Origin: Pararge aegeria
Lineage: Eukaryota > Arthropoda > Insecta > Lepidoptera > Nymphalidae
Direction of reading: 5' to 3'
Assembly (NCBI RefSeq): GCF_905163445.1
Contig: NC_053204.1
Span: forward strand, 3,479,501 to 3,543,500
Length of the DNA stretch: 64,000 nucleotides
In this document: in pieces, positions 33,301-41,824 of the stretch
Layout of the letters: each line of letters opens with the position of its first letter
How positions within the stretch are numbered: the first letter of the stretch is position 1
Notes under the pieces: model-generated
The model's database searches: none
The model's input: the letters and a program-made list of their open reading frames with translations, nothing else
What the model was told of the DNA's origin: nothing
Program-made: the position numbers and the translations under genes

Positions 33301-33823
33301 GCTGCGTCGCCCTGGGGCGTAGAAAGAGAAAGTACAGAGGTGAGCCACTAGGTCCATCTGTACTTAAAAAAAAAATCAAAGATTTGAAATTTTCGATAGT
33401 CTTTTTGTAGCGGTGTCACGGCACACTTTGAAAAATTGATATAACAGCATTTTTTTTCCACTTCTAGTTAGACCTTGAATGCAATCTCACCTGGTGGTAA
33501 GATGCAGTCTTAGAAAGTAGCTAAGCGGTTTATGGCAGTTTTATTAGCCCAACCGGTTTCTACGCGACATCGCACTGGAACGCTCAATCTCTTGGCGGCA
33601 CCTCTTTGACGTTAGGGTGTTTACTACCCAAGGCCGAAGACTGCCACGAGACCAGAGCAGAGAAAATGTTGATAATAAATTTCCCAAATTGAATCCGGGA
33701 CAGCGCTAAACCTACTTTCAAAAAACCCCCTAAACTTTTTCGTTTGTTTCCAGGAGCCGCCGGATTCGACCGATTTTCACTTTGGACCGATCTGGACATT
33801 TAGTATTAGCGCAACAGCAATAG
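24374..33823 (+). CDS. Secreted Gln/Pro-rich protein, 7 exons, 708 aa
   Basis: I assembled this from splice sites: 24374-24379, 26982-27098, 28129-28338, 29164-30713, 32428-32527, 33167-33240 and 33754-33823. All junctions are GT-AG, the phases agree, and the total is 2127 nt ending in TAG. Residues 1-17 or 1-19 are a signal peptide (MKELLTLVSLLVGGVVA). The mature start reads APYAPSGWRPDGPAF, a motif I associate from memory with insect cuticle or matrix proteins. Residues 112-627 are Gln/Pro-rich, with four exact-length 17-residue repeats around QLQFQPQPAQPNQFPQP, then acidic stretches (EEQENEQEEEG). The C-terminus is basic (STGRRNAKLRSRRIRP) and ends LVLAQQQ. It is likely secreted and structural, for example in cuticle or another extracellular matrix. 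No enzyme motif is seen. Introns are full of SINEs and LINE ends. The gene is not recognised by name. Confidence 0.8.
25313..25567 (-). repeat. SINE-1 copy in intron 1
   Basis: Complete in reverse: tail AATAAATATACTACGACAAT, body GCCACCTAGCCCCAAAGTAA, head GCGCCAGTCGGCCGTC. Confidence 0.85.
25840..25968 (-). repeat. SINE-2 head fragment
   Basis: Contains AAAACGCACACAACTCCGAA, GGTGCGTTCCGGGACTCGAA and the head TACCGACTAGGCTATCACCG. Only the tRNA-like half remains. Confidence 0.65.
26062..26536 (+). repeat. SINE-2 with a nested SINE-1
   Basis: The SINE-2 head (GCGGTGATAGCGTAGTGGGT) runs to CTCTAACTTTTC at 26141. The body resumes at 26323 with TAAGTTATGTGC and reaches GGGCGGGTAATG. SINE-1 lies between, flanked by TTTTC on both sides. 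Confidence 0.85.
26142..26315 (-). mobile_element. SINE-1 inserted into SINE-2
   Basis: A reverse-oriented copy starting AATAAATATACTAATATATG and ending with the head GCGCCAATCGGTCGTC. TTTTC at 26137-26141 and 26318-26322 is the likely target duplication, so this SINE-1 is younger than the host SINE-2. Confidence 0.85.
26571..26855 (+). mobile_element. Two LINE/SINE 3' remnants in intron 1
   Basis: The first has CGTGCTTCGGAGAGCACGTT. The second has CCTTAAAAGCCGGCAACGCA, ATGGGCGGCGGTGATCACTT and AACATCAGGTGACCCACTTG, a common lepidopteran LINE 3' block, and ends in CCCGCTATTA plus A's. They end about 125 nt before exon 2. Confidence 0.55.
26982..27098 (+). CDS. Gln/Pro-rich gene, exon 2 (signal peptide)
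   Basis: The acceptor TTTGTACAG precedes 39 complete codons and the donor GTAAGTC follows. The exon encodes ELLTLVSLLVGGVVAEAPYA and on to PERNQF. It is open for its whole length and supplies the hydrophobic core missing from the other exons. Confidence 0.8.
27117..27455 (-). pseudogene. RTE-type LINE reverse transcriptase 3' fragment in intron 2
   Basis: The minus strand shows pieces of the familiar C-terminus: ETWSLTMGLIR-like, RAMLGVS.RDQIRNEEIRRR, then ..DRRHQARHKTVEYG and the end at GTCCAGCAGTGGACATCTAT. It has stops and frame breaks. The same region is better preserved at 49400-49880. Confidence 0.7.
27600..27865 (+). mobile_element. LINE 3' remnant in intron 2
   Basis: Contains GACCAAGCAGATGGCCTATT, the block GCAGGGCATGCAAGGAACTC and GACGAGCTCCGTCACAAAAT. 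Related pieces occur at 35186-35285, 48112-48215, 50930-51090 (reverse) and 59990-60045. Confidence 0.5.
27898..28082 (-). repeat. SINE-3 fragment
   Basis: Reverse-oriented 3' two thirds: AATCTCACTTACTGG, ATAACGGGCTAATGGG, then GACATCG, TCGCTTAGCTGCACGTCTTT and TAGCC-like decay. Confidence 0.6.
28129..28338 (+). CDS. Gln/Pro-rich gene, exon 3
   Basis: The acceptor TTTCAACAG and donor GTAAAG enclose 70 codons starting APQQQYLPPVDPRRPL and ending in FQQAQ. A SINE-3 end lies about 50 nt before the acceptor. Confidence 0.85.
28348..28505 (-). mobile_element. LINE 3' end with ATTC tail in intron 3
   Basis: Starts with TGAATGAATGAATG runs, then GAATACACTTTTGTTTAACA and, near its end, ACATAGCGATCTTTTCCTGG. 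It is the same family as 36480-37160. Confidence 0.55.
28715..28840 (-). repeat. SINE-1 3' half
   Basis: Only the tail half is present (CATCGCCATCTAGCCCCAAA, TTTTTATGAAAAATATACAT); the tRNA-like head is missing. Confidence 0.65.
29164..30713 (+). CDS. Gln/Pro-rich gene, exon 4 (main repeat exon)
   Basis: It begins after AAATTTACAG with YQQQLERARQFARQRE and ends at a GTCAGT donor, leaving two bases of a split Arg codon. It is 1550 nt long. It contains Thr-rich TTSTTTPKP, several QPVRPVQRVQPVQPVDP-like stretches and the 51-bp repeats at 30127-30330. Confidence 0.9.
30127..30330 (+). repeat. Four 51-bp coding repeats
   Basis: Units 30127-30177, 30178-30228, 30229-30279 and 30280-30330 each encode 17 residues of the form QLQFQPQPAQPNQFPQP with few changes. 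Units 2 to 4 are nearly identical in DNA, which suggests recent duplication or gene conversion. Longer, more diverged units precede them. Confidence 0.9.
31925..32025 (+). mobile_element. RTE-type LINE 3' end with GAT tail
   Basis: Reads in frame QAAQDRALWNSLQKTYVQQW then TSIG-like before the stop, followed by (GAT)n. This is the well-known lepidopteran RTE C-terminus and tail, about 100 bp long. Confidence 0.75.
32064..32225 (+). repeat. REP-C fragment plus SINE-2 head remnant
   Basis: TCAAAAGAAGCATATTTTAT, AAGTGTTTACTTATGGCAAC and TGTTGAAGGTAAAGGACCGA match the left part of REP-C. It joins CCTACCCACTGGTCTACCAC, a SINE-2 head read in reverse. Confidence 0.5.
32428..32527 (+). CDS. Gln/Pro-rich gene, exon 5
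   Basis: The acceptor TTAATTCCAG and donor GTAAGT enclose 100 nt. It completes the split Arg and reads TQPRVFAQYGAPIPKVQENP to AMQEE. Confidence 0.8.
32868..33092 (-). repeat. SINE-1 copy in intron 5
   Basis: Reverse-oriented, from AATAAATATAATAAACCCAA to the head GCGCTAATCAGCCGTC. It ends about 75 nt before exon 6. Confidence 0.8.
33167..33240 (+). CDS. Gln/Pro-rich gene, exon 6
   Basis: The acceptor TTTTTTTAAG and donor GTAAAA enclose 74 nt, PQDEDAPAVAQATAVSTGRR then NAKL, leaving two bases of a split codon that the next exon completes as Arg. Confidence 0.75.
33467..33720 (-). repeat. SINE-3 copy in intron 6
   Basis: Reverse-oriented: GCAATCTCACCTGGTGGTAA, TAAGCGGTTTATGG decay, AACCGGTTTCTACGCGACAT, GCCGAAGACTGCCACGAGAC, AATTTCCCAAATTGAATCCG. 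Confidence 0.7.
33754..33823 (+). CDS. Gln/Pro-rich gene, exon 7 (stop exon)
   Basis: After TTTGTTTCCAG the frame continues SRRIRPIFTLDRSGHLVLAQ then QQ and TAG. It is too short to stand alone, but phase and acceptor agree with exon 6. A decayed SINE-3 ends about 35-50 nt upstream. Confidence 0.75.
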
Positions 33824-34137
33824 AAATTTTAAACTCGCAGCAATAATAATTCAAAAATTAGTAAATTATTGATTCGAAAAAATATTTAATTTAACTGTTA
33901 CATTCCTTTTATTTATCTGGATAGCGGTAATTTCTCAAATCATTGTTTTATTTTTTGTTTCATGATTTAATAATTTTGTTTTTACAATTCCACAATTTGT
34001 TATAAAACAAAACGTTTGTTTTTTTGCACACATCGATGTAATTTGTTCTGATTTGTTATGAAACACGGTCACTATACGTCATAGCAAAATGGACTTAATC
34101 TGACTCGATTTAGATTCGCAATACCGATTATAATTTT

Positions 34138-34143
34138 AATAAA
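34138..34143 (+). terminator. Candidate poly(A) signal of the Gln/Pro-rich gene
   Basis: The first clear AATAAA on the plus strand, about 315 nt after the stop codon. No closer canonical signal was found. Confidence 0.35.
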
Positions 34144-34823
34144 CTTCCTGCCAAACTAGTTACTAGCTTTACAAAAATTTTAGTTAAAAAAAAACCATTT
34201 TACCCTGACGTTGCAGCGTTTCCATACTCGCTCGCAATCGTAGAGAGTTTTTTGAATATCGAAACACCGTTAAGACAGAGTAAAATGGACCTTATCAACC
34301 TTGCTCTAAAAATCAAATGCGTTCAGACTTCTCAGGTAATTTCTTAGCAGAGCTTGTAGGATTAGAGGCTCCATATTTCATATAAATAAAGTCCACTTTC
34401 TTTGACGTCATTTCGATACGACCCTATTATTGCGAGCGTATTAATCTCGCATAACGGTCCTGGAGCCTTAGTACAATTTGCTCGCTTGTTATCGATGAGT
34501 CGTTTTCTAGTATGGAAATACTTGATCATCAGAGTGAAATGGATATTATTAGCATTGTATTGAAGCTTAAATTTGCCACCAATTCTGTAGTTCGGGCTTA
34601 TGACAGAACATTTGCAAAACAAAAATCAGAAGTACGCGATTTGCGACTCTCAAAAGAGTGACATTAGGTTTATTTTACTTCGACGATACAGTGTTTTATA
34701 CTCTATTCCGAGCGAGCAGATCTTGGACTAAGGCTACTGGTGTCGATGCAATATCTTTCTTGATACTAGAAAGTTAATAAAGTTATACTTCTTATTTTGC
34801 GTTTTCTTTAACTACATCGTCAT

Positions 34824-34905
34824 GTCAACCCATTACCGGCCCACTACGGGGGTCTCCTCCTGGAAAGAGGCTAAAGCCGTTCATTACAGTGCGGATTGGT
34901 GGATA
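34824..34905 (-). repeat. SINE-2 fragment
   Basis: TCAACCCATTACCGGCCCAC to GTGCGGATTGGTGGA; only the 3' quarter is present. Confidence 0.55.
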
Positions 34906-34909
34906 AACC

Positions 34910-35181
34910 AATAATAATAAATAATAATAATGAATATACTACGACAAAGCACACATCGCTATCTAGTCCCAAAGTAAGCGTAGCTTGTGTTATGGGTACT
35001 AAGGCGACTGTTGAATATTTTTATGAATAATATACATAAATACTTATAATATACAGATAAACACCCAGACACTGAAAAACATTCATGCTCAGCACACAAA
35101 CGTTTCCCAGTTGTGGGAATCGAACCCACGGCCTTGGACTCAGAAAGCAGGGTCGCTGCCCACTGCGTCAATCGGCCGTCA
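34910..35181 (-). repeat. SINE-1, full length
   Basis: Reverse-oriented, tail AATAATAATAATGAATATAC to head GCGTCAATCGGCCGTC. Confidence 0.85.
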
Positions 35182-35185
35182 ATTG

Positions 35186-35285
35186 ACGGACCAGATGGCC
35201 CAACTGATGATAAAGGTAAAAACATCGACTTTAAAAAGAGCAACACATCGCAGGGCATGGAGGAAACACGTCCTACACATTTTTA
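35186..35285 (+). mobile_element. LINE 3' fragment
   Basis: GACGGACCAGATGGCCCAAC, GATAAAGGTAAAAACATCG and CATCGCAGGGCATGGAGGAA match the block at 27600-27700. Confidence 0.45.
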
Positions 35286-36479
35286 TTTTATTTTATTTAT
35301 TTATTTTTATTACACACTAAACTACTAAAATTATTGTTCTTCGCATCCTAAAACTCACATGAGTTTATATGGACGCTGCACATTCCTCTAAAATCTAATA
35401 AGTTTAAATGTATTTAATATCATATTTTAACCATTAAAAATCAATACAGTATACAGCAGGTAGTACACTAATAAATCCAGTGTAGGTAATTCTGTACTGC
35501 GAGCCATCGCGTCGCTCTGTAGATACGAGCGACCGGTTTGGCGCTGCCCCGAATGCATACGTTATACAGGTGTTCCAATATTACTATGTTTAAAGGTTTT
35601 AAGTTAGATTTATTTCTTGGTAATATTTGTTTAGAATGCGTTTTACTCCGTCACTGAATTTCTCAACGTTAGGGGTAGTTCATTGCCGCCCTTTGTCCGT
35701 TAACAAGAGGCGTAGGTATTGAGCGTTATAAACTGCCTTATAGTCAGTCAATTTAGACATTCCTCATAGATGGCGTGGAAACTTATGCATATTATGACGA
35801 TAACAAGTTTTATAACTTTTTGAATCGTTATATCTCAGAAACGGAGGCTCGTAGGAAAAAAGTTTTAATACATTTTTATAGATAATTTTATGATTTACAA
35901 TATTTGTCTAAGGTACTTTTATGATAACACTTACCGTTTCGCTGAAAATCACGAAAAACTCATTTGTTTGACCTTTGACCATGAATAAAAAAAATCCCTA
36001 CACGGGAATGATGGGGAACTTTTAAATATTTTTTATTATTATGTTTTGAACAATTTTACTGATTTTCAGCTTGTTGGGACTTTTTGCACCTTCACTCTCA
36101 TATTTTGGTCTAAATTGACCGGACTACTAATAAAAGCCTGTTTTACACCGACAACCACGTCCCTTCAGACAAAAACACAGCGATGCAGTAATAATATACT
36201 ATTGTACTCTGACGCAAATCGCATCAATACGCTCGCAATCGTGGCGTCGTTTTCGAACATCGAAACGCCGTGACCTTAAAGTAAAGTCCATCTTATTTTT
36301 GTGGTATTAGAGTCTGTAATAAATAAGTAAAGCTCTACCGATCGAATTGCCTGAAAAAGAAACTAATTTGAACGTTAAAGCAAGTTCGATAAGTTTGATT
36401 TTACTCCGTCAAGAAAAGATATTCTTTCTACTATCGATATTCGAAAACGCTCTATGCATACTCCTCCCGACAAATACTG

Positions 36480-37160
36480 TTTGGTATGAATGAATGAATG
36501 AATGAATGAATGAATACACTTTTATTGTAGACCACAGAGAAAATTTACAGAGATACAAATACAACAGCACAATAAGGTAGAACGTACAATTTGGCGGCCT
36601 TATCGCTAAATAGCGATCTCTTCCAGGCAACCAAAGGCATACAAGAAAATGTTATAAGAAATAAGTAGGTGGTACAACAAACAAAATTAAATATTAGGAC
36701 TTAAAATTAAATTAACATAAAAAAAAAAATAAAAAAAAAAAAAACATAAAACATAGTATATACTAAACATAACATATTAAAGATATGTACAAAAATATAA
36801 AATATATTACATACATATATACAAACATATAAACATACAAATACGCTACTATAAATACTTAATTAAAGAAAAAATTAAAAAAATTAATAAAATAAAAGAA
36901 CCCTCAAAAATATGTAGAAAACGAAATAAACAAAAAAGAATACAGTGATCCATCAATGCCCGGCCGATACAGACAAGTAGTAATCCTTCACTTGTTTCTT
37001 AAAAATGCCGATCGTTTGCGCCTCACGAATCTCTAACGGCAGGGCGTTCCAAAGTGTAACGGCCTGAACCGTAAAGGATTTGTGGAAAACAGAGGACTTA
37101 TGACCAGGCACCTTCAGGATAAACCTCCTCGTAGAGCGAGCATCCTCAGGAGGCCCTGTG
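36480..37160 (-). mobile_element. 5'-truncated LINE with reverse transcriptase end and ATTC tail
   Basis: On the minus strand the coding end lies at 36953-37143: VPGHKSSVFHKSFTVQAVTL then WNALPLEIREAQTIGIFKKQ and a TGA. A 3' UTR of about 450 nt follows and ends in an (ATTC)n tail (36487-36512). The WNALP..I..A..I..FK..VK...L signature is typical of insect non-LTR reverse transcriptases. Four or more other 3' ends in the window belong to this family. Confidence 0.75.
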
Positions 37161-37263
37161 AATACAAATGGTAATATTTATTCCACTTGGAAATACCTAC
37201 TACAAAAAATGTACGGTAAAAATATTACAGCTTAGCCTTCTATCTAAACTGTGCGGTCATATT

Positions 37264-37465
37264 TTTTGTATCACTCATGCGGGGAAAGTAGTATCTTGAC
37301 GCTCGCTGTTGCGGTTGAAAAAGAACCGTTTGCCCATTTTAAAATTTGAGTGCGACAAGAATAATTTGTATACTTGTCGCACTCAAATTTTAAAATGGGC
37401 AAACGGTTCTTTTTCAACCGCAACAGCGAGCGTCAAGATACTTTCCCCGCATGAGTAATACAAAA
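37264..37465. repeat. Large hairpin with 93-96 bp arms
   Basis: Arm 37264-37359 pairs with 37373-37465 around a 13-nt loop; the only differences seen are one substitution and a 3-nt gap. A second, looser inverted repeat follows at about 37466-37595 (TAGTATGTGCAAC at the left, GTTGCACAATATACTA at the right). Foldback DNA-transposon origin is likely. Confidence 0.9.
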
Positions 37466-37621
37466 TAGTATGTGCAACAAGTGCGACATCGATTACCCAC
37501 TCAAGCGAGTGACCGCACTCGCTTCTCTCGTGCGTTCAACTTCGCTTTCGTGGGCAATCGACAACTTGTCGCACTAGTTGCACAATATACTATTCACGTA
37601 CTCTGCCTATAATTGACTAAT

Positions 37622-37813
37622 TGACGGCCGACTGGCACAGTGGGCAGCGACCCTGATTTCTGGGTCCCAAGGCTGTGGGTTCGATTGCTACAAACGGAAA
37701 ATGTTTTTCTGTGTGTTTATATATTTTAAGTATTTATGTATATAATTCATTAAAATATTCATTCCTCATCTTTGTACTCATAACACAAGTTACTCTGACT
37801 TTGGGATTAGATT
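37622..37813 (+). repeat. SINE-1, 3'-truncated
   Basis: The head GACGGCCGACTGGCACAGTG is present; it stops at TACTCTGACTTTGGGATTAG without the usual tail. Confidence 0.75.
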
Positions 37814-37900
37814 ACTCTCACCCATCAGGTGGGATATCTTCGTATAGTCAAGAGCAGTCCGTTACATATGGCTAGTATCATAACTAAGAAATATTTTAAA

Positions 37901-38242
37901 TCCTACTAATATTATAAATGTGAAAGTGTCGATGTTTGTTACTCAATCACGCACTGAACGGATTTGGATGAAATTTGGCATGCATGTAGCCTTTAACATG
38001 GAAAAGGACATAGGCTACTTTTTACCCCGATTCCTTAATTAGTTCCCAAATTGAAAATTGTTTACGAGCCGCTGGCAGACAGCTTTGAAATTTGATATGG
38101 ATGTTACCTATGCTATGGAAAAGGATTTTCTTTCCATACTGATCTCTCAGAAAATCCCCGTGATAGGATTAAAATTGTTAACGAGCAAAGCTTTAGACCC
38201 AATTCTAAAGTCCACGCAGACGAAGTCGCGGGCAGAAGCTAG
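37901..38242 (+). mobile_element. Non-autonomous Helitron, complete ends
   Basis: Starts TCCTACTAATATTATAAATG and ends GACGAAGTCGCGGGCAGAAG then CTAG before T. This is the expected TC ... hairpin ... CTAG structure, 342 bp long. The interior contains decayed common Helitron text (GGATTTGGATGAAATTTGGC). The word AATATTTTAAA occurs on both sides, which may be chance. Confidence 0.8.
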
Positions 38243-38983
38243 TTACGAATATTTTAAAAAGAGTATCATGATACAAGTGTGCAATGTTAATTAAACTCTC
38301 AGCGCTATCAAAGTTGGCGCTACGACTTTAATTACTAACTTTGCAGCGCTATAGCGATAATAAATAACTACTGCGTTACAGAACAGACCAAACTTTATCA
38401 ACCTATGCATTCATGATGAGTTGTTCTCACTAGGCCGCGCCGTGCCGCTTCCCAATACGCCGCTCTCCGCTTTTACATTAGCATCATCAACACCTTTATT
38501 CGGTACCGGACAGATTCTGGACTCCTCAGATTCGGGATAAAACAGATTTGCTATACGATATACGTATGAATGATTTAATGAATGAATACATTATAATTGA
38601 AAACCAAACTACATAAATCAGAAAAGCAATCGCAAATCAGCGTTTAATTACAATTCGTTATTTTGGCGCGCCTTTGCAGTGAGATTCTAAAAGAAATTTA
38701 TGTGTCAATGTCGCTGTCTTTGTAGAGTTTATAAATCAACCTTTTTGCATAAAATTCAAATTTTAATATTACGTACCTATGTTTAACTTTTGGGCACATT
38801 AAAACGGCTTTTGAATAAATAAAAACCGAAGTTCTATTTTCCAAATAATTTAATTTACAGTATGCGTTGCTTATGTATACTTCTTACTTTTCTTCTACTT
38901 TGACCCTCAGAGCATGAACTAAGGATATTCAATATTATTCTTAGTTATTCTTATGGGTCTTTAATAAAAATGTCGAAACAACA

Positions 38984-41272
38984 TCACATTAACAAGGCAA
39001 AAAATGTATACACTAGAAATATTGAGAAAAAGAACGCAGGCACACTGATTAAAACTAGCATATTTGCTTTTAAGAAACGCATTGGAACCGTGAAACCCAT
39101 CAGATGTCGCGTTCCCTTAGATTTTTTAACCCTTACACCTTCTGAAGATAAGGTTAACAATGAATCTGCGTTCTCCCTGGCTATTGAAGTACCATGTAGA
39201 ACCGTGGGCTCAAGAATCTCAAATGAATCATATAATTTCCTGGTCCCTATTTTGCTTTTTATCACTTTAAGCGTAGAGTCAAAAACATCACCCTTTCCTT
39301 CAACTTTAATTTTACTCATTAATTTATCGATCACTTCATTTTGCACTAAGCCACATTGCATAGATTCATCCACACATGTTAAATTTCCAGACTCCATTTT
39401 GGATAAATCATCTTTGTTTGTCTTATTATAATACTTAATATCAGATTTTATGAAATCATGCTCTGGCAGTGGTGTAAATGGAAAATATTTTTCAAACTTT
39501 TCCAATGAGATTTTCAGCTCGTTTCCAATTTTTTGCACTAATGACGCCTCCATTCTTCTCATCGATAAATCAAGAAATACTATCAGCTTCTCCCAAACAT
39601 CTGGAGGTGGCGCATAGTTACGAAATTCTTCAGAACATGGTTTCTTTTCTGTCTTCTCTGCTTCTGTTATTATAGATCTGATTATCTCTTCGTTAGGTAA
39701 GATACTTTTGTGACGATCGCCTTCGTTGTCTACACTAAATGATTTTTGAATAACGTTTTTGGAATAAATCTCTGTCGGTATTATCTGTGGTGCTGGAAGT
39801 TTTCTTAACTCATCAATAATTATTACGTTATTAAAGTTTTCCATGCTATACTGTTCTTTCCCCGAGCTAATGGGCGGTTGAAATATTCCTACATTAATTA
39901 CAGTATCTATGAATGAAGTAACGTCTTCTTTCTTAGTCGATTGGAAATAAATATTGCATCGTTCGGTTTGATTAGGTAATTCGGATGACGGCATGAGGGT
40001 TTGATTGGAATATATATCTAAGAAACTAGAATTATTCTTGAAATACGAACTTGTTCTTGCTATAACGAAAGCATCACTATCACTCGTGGTATTTACATAG
40101 TCATCAAGCAGAATACAGGCGTTTTCAGAGTCTTTTGTTATCAATTTATTTGTATTGGTTTCAGTTATACCCGGTAAAGATATTGGTAAGTCAATAGAAT
40201 TTGATTGCGTAATAAAGCTTTCAGTGCTTGTTAAGTTTTCATCATACAATATTTCCTCTCGACTTTGTTCGCTACTCGTACCAGTATTATATATCAAAAT
40301 AGATGAGTGAGTAATTTGTGCTAATGATAAGTTGATAAAGTCTGATTTAAAAGTAGTTGCACTATTCAACTCTGCTTCATTGTTATTAATTATACGTGTT
40401 TCATTAGCTATAGCTTTATATGTGGATTCATCAGCTTGATGGGATAATTCGGATGTGCTGCTTTGTGTTTGTACTATAGTGTGTGTTGATACTGCTTCCA
40501 TTGAAGATATTTTAGTTTGTATTTCAACTACTGGTGCAGTTTTAGTGCAGATGCTGTCATTTGGCGATGATTCACTGTTTATGCGAGTTAAAGTATCTTC
40601 GCTGGGATCAATTTCCAAATTTTTGTCTTGGTTAATATCTTTGGAATATATTTTGTCAGTTTCATGTAATAAGTTTTCTATAGCCACAACTTTCCTCAAA
40701 ATTCTTGAACTAGATACAGCATTTGAAACTGAGTCAGAACACAAGTTTTCTTGGATTCGTTTTCGATTAGAGCAATATTTTATTTTATACGTTTCTAATT
40801 TTCTTCTTATGGTTTTCTCTGGATGTTTATACTTTAAGTGCACAATTTTATGTTTGACCAAAAGTGAGTACTTTTGAAATTTTCGTTTTGTGAGTGTTGG
40901 AGGTAATTTTTTTTTACAGCGTTTAGGTGCATTAAATAAAACTAGTGGTTGTTGAATCGATTTACTATTGCAGTTATTTTTAACTTCATCTTCGACAAGA
41001 ACGGATATGTTACTTTTGAAATGCTTCTCACTGCCAAAGCTGCTCTCTTTTACACTACCCATCGAACGTTGGTTTAAACTCATATATGATAATGGGTTTA
41101 GAGATTGTGTTCTAGAATTTTCTTCGAAAGCGGTTATTTGACTTCCAATAGGAGTGACATTATAAAAATCATTTACTATATCAATCTTCTGTGATAACGA
41201 TTTGTTCAAATATTCATAAGAATTCTTTGCACTTATATTGATGGCTTTCTTTTTCACAATTTTAGTGTCCAT
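38984..41272 (-). CDS. Uncharacterised tail-anchored protein, 762 aa, intronless
   Basis: One open frame of 763 codons with the stop at 38984-38986. The sequence is polar and rich in Ser, Asn, Lys, Thr and Ile, with few recognisable features. A basic segment lies near residues 115-175 (KRCKKKLPPTLTKRKF, then KYKHPEKTIRRKLETYKIKY). An amphipathic helix lies near 555-600 (LSMRRMEASLVQKIGNELKI). A hydrophobic stretch at the very C-terminus (ANMLVLISVPAFFFSIFLVY to FFALLM) should be a tail anchor, so the bulk of the protein is probably cytosolic or nuclear. There is no signal peptide. A pyrimidine tract and TAG just upstream of the ATG suggest a 5' UTR intron. It lies 552 bp downstream of the similarly built gene at 41825-44449, on the same strand. 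I do not recognise the family. Confidence 0.75.
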   Translation of the reverse strand: MDTKIVKKKAINISAKNSYEYLNKSLSQKIDIVNDFYNVTPIGSQITAFEENSRTQSLNPLSYMSLNQRSMGSVKESSFGSEKHFKSNISVLVEDEVKNNCNSKSIQQPLVLFNAPKRCKKKLPPTLTKRKFQKYSLLVKHKIVHLKYKHPEKTIRRKLETYKIKYCSNRKRIQENLCSDSVSNAVSSSRILRKVVAIENLLHETDKIYSKDINQDKNLEIDPSEDTLTRINSESSPNDSICTKTAPVVEIQTKISSMEAVSTHTIVQTQSSTSELSHQADESTYKAIANETRIINNNEAELNSATTFKSDFINLSLAQITHSSILIYNTGTSSEQSREEILYDENLTSTESFITQSNSIDLPISLPGITETNTNKLITKDSENACILLDDYVNTTSDSDAFVIARTSSYFKNNSSFLDIYSNQTLMPSSELPNQTERCNIYFQSTKKEDVTSFIDTVINVGIFQPPISSGKEQYSMENFNNVIIIDELRKLPAPQIIPTEIYSKNVIQKSFSVDNEGDRHKSILPNEEIIRSIITEAEKTEKKPCSEEFRNYAPPPDVWEKLIVFLDLSMRRMEASLVQKIGNELKISLEKFEKYFPFTPLPEHDFIKSDIKYYNKTNKDDLSKMESGNLTCVDESMQCGLVQNEVIDKLMSKIKVEGKGDVFDSTLKVIKSKIGTRKLYDSFEILEPTVLHGTSIARENADSLLTLSSEGVRVKKSKGTRHLMGFTVPMRFLKANMLVLISVPAFFFSIFLVYTFFALLM

Positions 41273-41824
41273 TTTAGTTTACGAGCTGTACTTGGACTCT
41301 AAAACAAATAAGAGTGAAATATGATGAGTACGGTGAGTTTTACTGGACTATACTATACGAAAGTTGGTTTGAAGGACTAAGTTGAGATGAAATAGTGAAT
41401 AAACATAAACAAACAATTTTTCACTCGTAGTATTCGTCTTCGTTTAAATAGTTAAGCTCAGTATTATTTTAGTTAATTATGAAATGGATGAGTAGTAGTA
41501 AATAAAAGGAGTGAAAGAGGATACACGTGTACATGGAGTGGATAGTTATAGAGGTAAGTGGAAAGATAACACATGTTGTACTGATCCTTCATACTGAGAA
41601 TAAAGTTAAGAAGAAAAATATTATGTAAACTATCTGGTGAGGAAACAAAATGACGTTGTGATAATACTTGTGTCTTATGAACACTATACTGGGGTATACG
41701 CTTGAAAACTATACTGGGGTGCAAAATACCTTATCCAAATGCCATTTTATTATGAAATTGTTAATTAAAAGAGTTACATTATCAAACATTTATTACCGTC
41801 ACACAAAAAAACTATATTATAACA
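41273..41824 (-). other. Gap between the two tail-anchored protein genes
   Basis: 552 bp, AT-rich, free of SINEs, unlike most gaps in this window. It would hold the 3' end of the 874-aa gene and the promoter and leader of the 762-aa gene. No clear TATA box was seen. Confidence 0.5.

Larger units (their letters stand above)
34144..38983. other. Gene-free interval of about 4.8 kb
   Basis: No gene supported. Positions 34195-34700 and 36215-36480 share a decayed unclassified repeat (CGCTCGCAATCG, ATCGAAACGCCG-like). Positions 35290-36040 are AT-rich with no structure that I can name. SINEs, LINE, hairpin and Helitron are listed separately. Positions 38300-38980 hold nothing that I recognise. Confidence 0.5.

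Noticed and set aside
33279..33420. CTTCTCAAACTGGGCGCTGC as the end of another hAT element
   Set aside because: The left end looks right but I could not find a matching right end or a duplication.
38970..39431. Plus-strand 153-codon frame
   Set aside because: Lies opposite the 762-aa gene, whose frame is five times longer and has coherent features.
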